NCBI GenBank assembly: GCA_910576995.1
Contig: CAJTLC010000042.1
Coordinates: 1-5,328 of the forward strand
Reading direction: 5' to 3'
DNA: 5,328 bases
Source of the DNA: an uncultured Ruminococcus sp.
GTDB lineage: Bacteria; Bacillota; Clostridia; Oscillospirales; Ruminococcaceae
Translations under genes and position numbers: made by a program
Shown here: positions 1 through 5,273 of the stretch, piece after piece
How the letters are laid out: every line of letters begins with the position of its first letter
Numbering within the stretch: position 1 is the stretch's first letter
The notes under the pieces: generated by a model
What the model was told of the DNA's origin: nothing
Seen by the model: only the letters and a program-made list of their open reading frames with translations
Databases searched by the model: none

Positions 1-51
1 GCAAGAGGTTTCATATGGGTTCTCTTTAAATTACCCTTAAATTTATTATAC

Positions 52-58
52 GAGGGGA
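52..58 (+). promoter_or_regulatory. Ribosome binding site of the esterase lipoprotein gene
   Basis: GAGGGGA lies five bases before the ATG at 64 and supports that start. No convincing promoter is visible in the 51 bases before it, so transcription probably begins to the left of the window. Confidence 0.6.
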
Positions 59-63
59 AAATT

Positions 64-1569
64 ATGAAAAAGGCAATTGCAATTCTTTTATCCGTTACGA
101 TGCTGTTATCAGCTTCCGCTTGCAACAGCAATAAGGAAAGCAGCCAAAGCGCGCCCTCGGAGATCGTGCAGACTGCCGAGCCGATAAAGCTTGTCAATAA
201 AATGACGGAAACCGAGCTTTCGAGTGTGGACAAGCACGCACTAACGCTTTTGGACGAGCCTGTAGAAGAGCAGCATAAGGTGAGCATTGAATTTAAAACG
301 CAAACACTTGACGATTTGCGTGCAGATTATGAAAGCTGGCGCGACCAAATGACCGATGAAGAATACGAAGAGGCTCTTAAAAATCTTAACGAAATGGAAG
401 AGACGTGGGAAGACTATACGTTCCCCATATATGCGCTGATAGACGGCTGCCTTTATTCCGGTATGTTCTGGGAGCCTATGAATGACGATACCGGAAAGTC
501 TTTTACGCTCTATGATAACGAAACAGGTGAAGAAAAAGAAAGCGTAACACTCAAAACTTTTGAGGAGTATCTTGAGTGGGCGACTCAAGATTATAAGAAG
601 AATGGTTTTCCCGATGATCAGATCAAAAGTAAAATACGCCAGATAGAATTAATTCGCGATGTTCTGAAAAGCGGCGACTATGAAACATTGCCGGAGGGCA
701 GTATTGACCCGAATGATCCGCTGTTTTTTTCAGATCCGTATGCAGATCCGTTTGCGGACTATCGAAACGTGTGGGAGTATGACCGCGAAGCAGTAGAAGC
801 AATCAAGGATTCAATAGAGGAGATAAATATTTACGACGAGGAACTTAACACAGAATTTCTCATTCATGTGACGCTTCCTCCGAATTATGATAAAGATAAA
901 ACATATCCCGTATTTTTACTGACGGACGGCGTATGGCGTTTCGGGAATCATACGGAGCTGCGAAAGGTCATGGAAAACAGCGAAGCTGATGATGTTATTC
1001 TTGTAAGTCTCGGCTATAATTATAAAACAGACGGCACTAACCCCTATTATCGTTTCACGCATCTTATAGAGAAGCGCACCAATCTTCTGGACTTTGTAAC
1101 GGACAATTTAATGCCGTATCTCGGTGAAATTTACAATATCGACTATGCAAATTCATCTCTTTACGGTCACTCAAACGGCGGAGTTTTCACTCATACCGCT
1201 CTTTTTAAATCCGATCTTTATGAGAATCAGCCCTTTGGTAATTACATTATAGGAAGTCCTGCGTTCTGGGGATTGTATGATGAGGGATTCGAGTTGGATT
1301 CCGAGGGCTGCCTGAACGATTACGGGTACTTCGACAGAAACGATACGCTCGATAAAAAAGTGTTCCTCTGCGGAGGTTCGCAGGAAGACCCCGATTATGC
1401 CGACAGCTATAACGGTCATGATACTACGCTGGAGGGACTTGCAAAGCTGAACGATAGGCTGGAATCCCATAATGCAAATGTTACATACAAGCTGTACGAA
1501 TCGCATCACTATCAGTTTATCCCCGAAATGCTGATAGAATTCCTGAAAGATACGTATCCGAAGCAATAA
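64..1569 (+). CDS. Lipoprotein with C-terminal alpha/beta-hydrolase esterase domain (putative esterase, COG2819/PF00756-like)
   Basis: Predicted surface lipoprotein of 501 residues that hydrolyses an ester of unknown identity. A lysine start and hydrophobic stretch (about residues 2-19) lead into a lipobox-like A-S-A-C with Cys20 as the lipidation site, followed by a Ser/Asn/Glu-rich linker. Residues ~40-250 are acidic and Tyr/Trp-rich and match no domain I recognise. Residues ~253-498 look like a putative esterase: strand and turn LPPNYDKDKTYPVFLLTDG (271-289), nucleophile elbow GHSNGG with Ser370, the family's SPxxW-type motif (SPAFW, 398-402), an acid candidate near 441-444 (GGSQEDPD) and a C-terminal ESHHYQF with His481 (or 482) as the catalytic His. 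The triad is therefore complete by motif. The start is fixed by GAGGGGA at 52-58, six bases upstream. The family spans siderophore trilactone esterases and CE1-like feruloyl or acetyl-xylan esterases. A carbohydrate-ester role would suit a fibre degrader but is inference. The stop codon lies inside the terminator stem. Confidence 0.85.
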   Translation: MKKAIAILLSVTMLLSASACNSNKESSQSAPSEIVQTAEPIKLVNKMTETELSSVDKHALTLLDEPVEEQHKVSIEFKTQTLDDLRADYESWRDQMTDEEYEEALKNLNEMEETWEDYTFPIYALIDGCLYSGMFWEPMNDDTGKSFTLYDNETGEEKESVTLKTFEEYLEWATQDYKKNGFPDDQIKSKIRQIELIRDVLKSGDYETLPEGSIDPNDPLFFSDPYADPFADYRNVWEYDREAVEAIKDSIEEINIYDEELNTEFLIHVTLPPNYDKDKTYPVFLLTDGVWRFGNHTELRKVMENSEADDVILVSLGYNYKTDGTNPYYRFTHLIEKRTNLLDFVTDNLMPYLGEIYNIDYANSSLYGHSNGGVFTHTALFKSDLYENQPFGNYIIGSPAFWGLYDEGFELDSEGCLNDYGYFDRNDTLDKKVFLCGGSQEDPDYADSYNGHDTTLEGLAKLNDRLESHNANVTYKLYESHHYQFIPEMLIEFLKDTYPKQ

Positions 1570-1612
1570 TAAAAAAATCCCGAAAGCATACTTTCGGGAT
1601 TTTTTTATTATT
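1565..1612. terminator. Bidirectional Rho-independent terminator between convergent genes
   Basis: This is a perfect inverted repeat. The core TCCCGAAAG (1578-1586) pairs with CTTTCGGGA (1591-1599) around a 4-base CATA loop. The flanking AATAATAAAAAAA and TTTTTTTATTATT arms extend the complementarity to 22 bp. Read from the left, the stem is followed by a T-run (1600-1606); read from the right, the A-run at 1571-1577 becomes the U-tract. It can therefore terminate both the esterase gene and the acyl-CoA synthetase fusion gene, whose stop codons lie 0-12 bases away. The stop codon of the esterase (1567-1569) is part of the outer stem. Confidence 0.92.
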
Positions 1613-1620
1613 AGCTGTTA

Positions 1621-3927
1621 TCAGCCTTTCAATTCAACGCGTCTGATCTTGCCGCTGATAGTTTTCGGCAGCTCGTCGCGGAATTCAACGATTCTCGGAT
1701 ATTTATAAGGCGCGGTATGCTCCTTGACGTACTGCTGAATTTCCTTTTTCAGTTCTTCCGTACCCTCCGTACCCTTTACAAGTACGATAGAAGCCTTTAC
1801 GACCTGACCTCTTACGGGGTCGGGAGCAGCGCTTACGCCGCATTCCAGAACATAGGGGAGTTCCATGATAACGCTTTCGATCTCGAACGGTCCTATACGA
1901 TAGCCCGAAGATTTGATAACGTCGTCAACTCTGCCGACATACCAGTAATAGCCGTCCTCGTCTTTCCAAGCGGTATCGCCGGTGTGGTAGATATTGTCGT
2001 GCCATGCTTCCTTAGTCTTTTCGTCGTCGTTGTAGTAACCGAGGAAAAGCCCGGGAGGCGTATTTTTATCGGTGCGTATAACGATCTCGCCCGTTTCGCC
2101 AGGTTTAACGGGATTTCCGTCGGGGTCGACTATATTCACGTCGTACTGAACATTAGGCTTGCCCATAGAGCCGGGGCGAGCCGTCATGCCCACGAAATTG
2201 CCGATAACAAGGGTAGTTTCGGTCTGACCGAATCCCTCCATAAGTTTTACGCCCGTAGCTTTGAGGAACTGATTGTAAACTTCGGGATTAAGCGCTTCGC
2301 CCGCAACGGTCGCATATTTTATGCTGCTGAGATCGTACTTTGACAAATCTTCCTTGATAAAGAAGCGGAACATCGTGGGAGGCGCGCAAAATGTGGTGAT
2401 TCCGTATTTTTTGAACATAGGCAAAATCTTGTCTGCATGGAATCTCTCGAAATCGTACACGAAAATGCAAGTTTCGCTGAGCCACTGACCGTAAAGCTTG
2501 CCCCAGAGAGCCTTTCCCCAGCCGGTATCGGAAATCGTGAAGTGGATTCCGTTGGGGTCGACGTTATGCCAGTAACGAGCGGTAACGAAATGACCGAGAG
2601 CGTACAAATGGCTATGCGCCGCGATTTTCGGATAGCCTGTAGTACCCGAAGTGAAGTACATGAGATTTATATCGTGACCGCAGGAAAGTTCGTCTGGGTT
2701 TGTCGGGCGTTCGAAAACGTCGCTGCATCCCTTGATTCCCTCGTCGAAATTGAACCAGCCTTCGCGTTCGCCTTTAACGATCATACGCGTGATCTTCATT
2801 CCGCATTCTTCAATAGCGAGATCGACCTGATGCGCAACATCGCCGTCGGCAGTGCAGACGATAGCTTTAACGTCGGCAGCCTTGAATCTGTAGGTGAAAT
2901 CGTGCTGAACAAGCTGATTTGTAGCAGGGATAACGACCGCGCCGATCTTGTGAAGCGCAAGTATCGAGAACCAGAACTGATAATGACGCTTGAGAACGAG
3001 CATTACCTTATCGCCTTTTCTGATTCCCATGGAACGGAAATAATTGGCGGTCATGTTTGAATATTTTTTTATCTCGGCGAAAGTGAACTTTCTGTCGTTC
3101 ATATCGTTGTCAACATAGATAAGAGCCGTCTTGTCGGGATTTTTAGCGGCAAGAGCGTCCACTACGTCGAATCCGAAGTTGAATGTTTCCACATTTTTAA
3201 AGCGGATTCCCTTCATTGCGCCGCTTTCATCGGTATCGACTTCAACGAATTTATCGGCAACCGGATTTTCGACCTTAGCAAGATCAAAATTCGTAACGCC
3301 GGGGAGGATAACGGGTTCAAGGTGCTGTATAGCGCGCTGAGGAGCGTTCGCACCGAAAACGACGGCGTAGAATTTACATTCGCTGCCGCCTACCGCCCAT
3401 TCGTCGTGCGGCTCGGAACTGTCGTAATAAATGGAATCGCCCTCGTTAAGGATTTCGATATTATCGCCGACCTGAACTTTCAGCTGACCGCTTATAACGA
3501 TATCCATCTCCTGACCCTCGTGGGTATGAGGATGCGGAACTCTGTACTTTTCGTCGACATAGGGGATCGTAACGAGAAAAGGCTCGCCGATCTTGTTTTT
3601 GAAGTTGGGGGCAAGGCGCATATAGGTCAGACCTTTTCTTCTTACGATAGGAAGCCCCTCGCCTGCTCTCGTGATATCGAAGCTGTTGATGTGCGGAGAT
3701 TCGCCCTCCATAAGGTCGGTGATCTCGACGCCGCACTCGTTAGCGAACTTGTAGATAAATGTGAAGCTGAAATCCTTTGCGCCGCCCTCGTACGCCATGT
3801 ATTCATAGGCGGAGATGCCGCATTTTTCAGCCATTTCTTCGGGAGACAGACCTACCGATTCGCGCGTAAGCTTAATTCGTTCGGCTACCTCTCTTATTTT
3901 AAACTCAGGGTTCATGGAATTATTCAT
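1621..3927 (-). CDS. XRE-HTH / cupin / AMP-forming acyl-CoA synthetase (MACS-type) fusion protein
   Basis: Single 768-residue cytoplasmic protein. Residues ~8-73 form an XRE-like helix-turn-helix. Residues ~115-192 form a cupin with motif 1 His134-x-His136-x3-Glu140-x6-Gly147 and motif 2 His174, so all four metal ligands are present. After a linker (~195-245), residues ~246-768 are a full-length ANL adenylate-forming enzyme: P-loop YFTSGTTGYPK (424-434), SDTGWGKALW (466-475), CAPPTMFR (514-521), EGFGQTE (564-570), YHTGD (647-651), hinge GRVDDVIKSSGYRIGPFEIE (665-684) and the A10 motif PKTISGK with catalytic Lys760. The DTGWGK, PPT and GFGQTE motifs resemble ACSM/medium-chain acyl-CoA synthetases more than acetyl-CoA synthetase. 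Expected reaction: carboxylate + ATP + CoA to acyl-CoA + AMP + PPi. The substrate could be a short, branched or aromatic acid and cannot be read from sequence. Regulator and enzyme are normally separate genes, so the fusion is notable. It is monocistronic, with its own promoter, leader and terminator. PKxxSGK lysines are acetylation-regulated in Acs; the same here is only a possibility. Confidence 0.93.
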   Translation of the reverse strand: MNNSMNPEFKIREVAERIKLTRESVGLSPEEMAEKCGISAYEYMAYEGGAKDFSFTFIYKFANECGVEITDLMEGESPHINSFDITRAGEGLPIVRRKGLTYMRLAPNFKNKIGEPFLVTIPYVDEKYRVPHPHTHEGQEMDIVISGQLKVQVGDNIEILNEGDSIYYDSSEPHDEWAVGGSECKFYAVVFGANAPQRAIQHLEPVILPGVTNFDLAKVENPVADKFVEVDTDESGAMKGIRFKNVETFNFGFDVVDALAAKNPDKTALIYVDNDMNDRKFTFAEIKKYSNMTANYFRSMGIRKGDKVMLVLKRHYQFWFSILALHKIGAVVIPATNQLVQHDFTYRFKAADVKAIVCTADGDVAHQVDLAIEECGMKITRMIVKGEREGWFNFDEGIKGCSDVFERPTNPDELSCGHDINLMYFTSGTTGYPKIAAHSHLYALGHFVTARYWHNVDPNGIHFTISDTGWGKALWGKLYGQWLSETCIFVYDFERFHADKILPMFKKYGITTFCAPPTMFRFFIKEDLSKYDLSSIKYATVAGEALNPEVYNQFLKATGVKLMEGFGQTETTLVIGNFVGMTARPGSMGKPNVQYDVNIVDPDGNPVKPGETGEIVIRTDKNTPPGLFLGYYNDDEKTKEAWHDNIYHTGDTAWKDEDGYYWYVGRVDDVIKSSGYRIGPFEIESVIMELPYVLECGVSAAPDPVRGQVVKASIVLVKGTEGTEELKKEIQQYVKEHTAPYKYPRIVEFRDELPKTISGKIRRVELKG

Positions 3928-3937
3928 GGTAAGCCTA

Positions 3938-3946
3938 CTCCTTTCT
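3938..3946 (-). promoter_or_regulatory. Ribosome binding site of the fusion gene
   Basis: On the minus strand this reads AGAAAGGAG, a near-perfect Shine-Dalgarno ten bases before the ATG at 3925-3927. It favours Met1 over the in-frame Met5 at 3913-3915, which would be 22 bases away. The bases between this site and the ATG include GCUUAC, which could pair with the 5' end of the leader. Confidence 0.85.
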
Positions 3947-3966
3947 AAATATTTGTAAAAGATATT

Positions 3967-3983
3967 ATACTCTTCACGAGTAT
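3967..3983 (-). other. Leader hairpin 2 (AT-rich) in the 5' UTR of the fusion gene
   Basis: ATACTC (3967-3972) and GAGTAT (3978-3983) form a 6-bp perfect stem around a 5-base loop. It abuts hairpin 1 without a gap, so the two would stack coaxially in the transcript. No U-run follows it, so it is not an intrinsic terminator. Confidence 0.45.
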
Positions 3984-4018
3984 ATCAGGCAGGAAACACT
4001 GTAAAAAGCCTGCCTGAT
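3984..4018 (-). other. Leader hairpin 1: 10-bp perfect GC-rich dyad
   Basis: ATCAGGCAGG (3984-3993) and CCTGCCTGAT (4009-4018) are perfect reverse complements separated by 15 bases, a striking GC-rich island in AT-rich DNA. From the predicted transcription start near 4030, it occupies roughly +13 to +47 of the fusion-gene mRNA. It has no T-run on either strand, so termination is unlikely. It is either an RNA stem-loop that tunes stability or translation, or a DNA operator, conceivably for the HTH domain of the encoded protein. Confidence 0.7.
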
Positions 4019-4037
4019 TTGTGCTTACATAAATATA

Positions 4038-4066
4038 ATTATACCATAAACGCATTAATTAGTCAA
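4038..4066 (-). promoter_or_regulatory. Sigma-A promoter of the fusion gene
   Basis: On the minus strand, TTGACT (4066-4061) and TATAAT (4043-4038) are separated by exactly 17 bp, with TG one base before the -10 (extended -10). This is 11 of 12 consensus positions. The predicted start is an A near 4030, giving a leader of about 103 bases. Basal transcription should be strong unless a repressor or the leader restrains it. Confidence 0.88.
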
Positions 4067-4243
4067 TGGCGTTTTAATAAATGCAGCATGAGTAGATATA
4101 TGTAATTTTTATACCTGGATTTGAATTAACAATTCTCAAATACGAAACTTTTATAAGCATATTTTTAATACGAAATGTATAATTTAACTTTGTGCAATAT
4201 GCTGAAATTTATTGTGCTTTTTACCAAAAATACACGAAATATC

Positions 4244-4272
4244 TTTAAATTTCACTTGTAATGTGATAGAAT
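4244..4272 (+). promoter_or_regulatory. Probable promoter of the CAP-dockerin gene
   Basis: TAGAAT (4267-4272) is a 5/6 match to the -10 and is preceded by TGA, giving an extended -10. TTTAAA (4244-4249) is a 4/6 match to the -35 at 17-bp spacing. Initiation near 4280 would give a leader of about 73 bases. An overlapping alternative is TTCACT (4251-4256), 16 bp, AATAAT (4273-4278), so the exact start is uncertain. Confidence 0.5.
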
Positions 4273-4339
4273 AATAATAGATTTAAGAGAGCGTTATAAA
4301 AATATTTAAACTCAAAGTAATATGTTTGAGCAATTTTTT

Positions 4340-4346
4340 GGAGGTG
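4340..4346 (+). promoter_or_regulatory. Ribosome binding site that sets the CAP-dockerin start
   Basis: GGAGGTG lies six bases before the ATG at 4353 (8 bases from the end of the GGAGG core). This makes 4353 the start. The frame remains open upstream to a TTG at 4326, but that codon has no ribosome binding site and would place this one inside the coding region. Confidence 0.88.
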
Positions 4347-4352
4347 TGTTTT

Positions 4353-5135
4353 ATGATGACGATTAAAAAATCTTTCTCAAAATTTATCAGTATGCTTATG
4401 TCCGCTCTGATATTATGCGCAGTATCTGCTTTCCCCCGGGGCGAATCATATGGCGCATCAGAATCGGATACAGAACTGAGATCTATGGAGAATAAACTTG
4501 CAATGCTTGTCAATGATTTCAGAAAGGAAAACGGATTGAACGCTGTTTATGTTGTGCCTTATCTTAACGAGGTCTCCGATATACGTGTGAAAGAATCCGT
4601 AGAAGTATTTTCGCATTATCGTCCCGACGGTACGAAATTTTCCACGACTATCGATCAGAGTATCATTCCGTTCAGCAAGGTTTACGAAAATTTGGCTGCT
4701 GGTTCTGGTACTGCGGAAGCTACATTCGGACAGTGGCTTAATTCCCCAGATCACCGAAAAATAATTCTGACGGAAAATATCACACATATGGGCGTAGGTG
4801 TTGTCCATGATGAAAATACCGAGTATCACTGGTACTGGCAGACAGTTTATGCGGTTACGGACGCGGAATTTGCCGATCAGTATCTTCCTACCGAATACGA
4901 GATCGTTCCTCAGGCTGAGGGCGATATTACGGGCGACGGATTGGTTGACACTTATGATTATCTTTCGCTTGCCGATTATTTATATAAGAGAGCGAACGAT
5001 ATTCCTGTTTATCTGAATCCTGCTCAGCTTCAGACGGCTGATTGCTTCAGAGACGGTATTTTATCCGAAGCGGACGCAAAAGTAATGGTTCGCTATATTC
5101 TTGGCGAGTACAAGACTCTTCCTTATATATTTTAA
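4353..5135 (+). CDS. Secreted CAP/SCP (YkwD-like) domain protein with C-terminal type I dockerin
   Basis: 260-residue exported protein. A signal peptide (Lys5-Lys6, then hydrophobic ~11-26, with likely cleavage after V-S-A26 or nearby) has a Cys22 but no proper lipobox, so it is probably secreted. Residues ~44-168 form a bacterial CAP domain: SHYRPDG with His88, YENLAAG with Glu112, then Glu122 with WLNSPDHR and His134, then THMGVGV (144-150) and YHWYWQTVYA. The putative His/Glu/Glu/His cavity is present. Residues ~189-256 are a dockerin. Its first calcium loop is good (Asp191, Thr193, Asp195, Asp199, Asp202), and its second is degenerate (Asp230, Phe232, Asp234, Ser238, Asp241), with Phe in place of a ligand at position 3. 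Each loop is followed by a helix (LADYLY, VMVRYIL). The dockerin implies docking to a cohesin on a scaffoldin or the cell wall. The CAP function is unknown; proposed family roles include peptidoglycan-associated, lipid-binding and protease-like activities. It is monocistronic, with its own promoter and terminator. The ATG at 4353 was chosen over the TTG at 4326. Confidence 0.9.
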   Translation: MMTIKKSFSKFISMLMSALILCAVSAFPRGESYGASESDTELRSMENKLAMLVNDFRKENGLNAVYVVPYLNEVSDIRVKESVEVFSHYRPDGTKFSTTIDQSIIPFSKVYENLAAGSGTAEATFGQWLNSPDHRKIILTENITHMGVGVVHDENTEYHWYWQTVYAVTDAEFADQYLPTEYEIVPQAEGDITGDGLVDTYDYLSLADYLYKRANDIPVYLNPAQLQTADCFRDGILSEADAKVMVRYILGEYKTLPYIF

Positions 5136-5170
5136 GAGAAAGCCTATTATAATAAGGAATAGAAACTCAG

Positions 5171-5200
5171 GGACGCGGTACGCCGCGTCCTTAATTTTTT
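5171..5200 (+). terminator. Rho-independent terminator of the CAP-dockerin gene
   Basis: GGACGCGG (5171-5178) pairs perfectly with CCGCGTCC (5183-5190) around a TACG tetraloop of the stable UNCG type, followed by TTAATTTTTT. It begins 35 bases after the stop codon. The stem is much more GC-rich than the surrounding DNA. Confidence 0.92.
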
Positions 5201-5201
5201 C

Positions 5202-5244
5202 GCCGTTTGCTTTCAACAAGCAGACGGCTTACGGCAGTAAGCCG
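5202..5244. repeat. Two overlapping, mutually exclusive hairpins
   Basis: GCCGTTTGCTT (5202-5212) pairs with AAGCAGACGGC (5218-5228), 11 bp with one G-U. CGGCTTAC (5225-5232) pairs with GTAAGCCG (5237-5244), 8 bp around GGCA. The CGGC at 5225-5228 belongs to both stems, so only one can form completely. Neither is followed by a T-run on its downstream side, so they are not ordinary terminators. They could be a dispersed intergenic repeat, the end of a mobile element, or part of a structured RNA. Confidence 0.5.
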
Positions 5245-5273
5245 GGGACATTGTCTGAGGTTATATAGTCGTT

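Larger units (their letters stand above)
4067..4352. other. AT-rich divergent intergenic region upstream of the CAP-dockerin gene
   Basis: About 285 bases lie between the minus-strand promoter and the CAP gene without a credible ORF or RNA gene. It contains the direct repeat AATACGAAA at 4139-4147 and 4167-4175 (28-base spacing), with a looser copy (AATACACGAAA) at 4229-4239. An isolated TATAAT sits at 4178-4183 without a good -35. The likely plus-strand promoter is at 4244-4272. A small inverted repeat, CTCAAA (4311-4316) with TTTGAG (4325-4330), falls in the CAP-gene leader just before its ribosome binding site. None of these short repeats is strong alone. Confidence 0.5.

Noticed and set aside
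44..49. TATTAT as a -10 element for the esterase gene
   Set aside because: Transcription would start around 56, within or just after the ribosome binding site, and there is no supporting -35.
241..588. Minus-strand open frame inside the esterase gene
   Set aside because: The composition (Phe, Arg and Leu runs) is that of an antisense shadow, and it has no domain or ribosome binding site. The same holds for 1171-1566.
3322..3948. Long plus-strand open frame opposite the start of the fusion gene
   Set aside because: It lies antisense to the well-supported HTH and cupin domains, has no ribosome binding site and no recognisable domain. Long antisense frames here follow from codon bias of the real gene. 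The same applies to the frames at 1717-2343 and 2437-3060.
3984..4018. The GC-rich dyad as a Rho-independent terminator
   Set aside because: Neither strand has a T-run after the stem, and it lies in the 5' leader. An attenuator could still involve it, but nothing here shows one.
4178..4183. TATAAT as the main promoter of the CAP-dockerin gene
   Set aside because: No acceptable -35 lies 16-18 bases upstream (AAGCAT or TAAGCA only), and the leader would be about 160 bases. The element at 4244-4272 fits better.
4326..4352. TTG start extending the CAP-dockerin protein by nine residues
   Set aside because: No ribosome binding site lies before it, the strong GGAGGTG would be inside the coding region, and the extra residues would precede a normal signal peptide.
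5225..5244. Second hairpin as a terminator
   Set aside because: It is followed by GGGGAC on the plus strand and has no U-tract on the minus strand.
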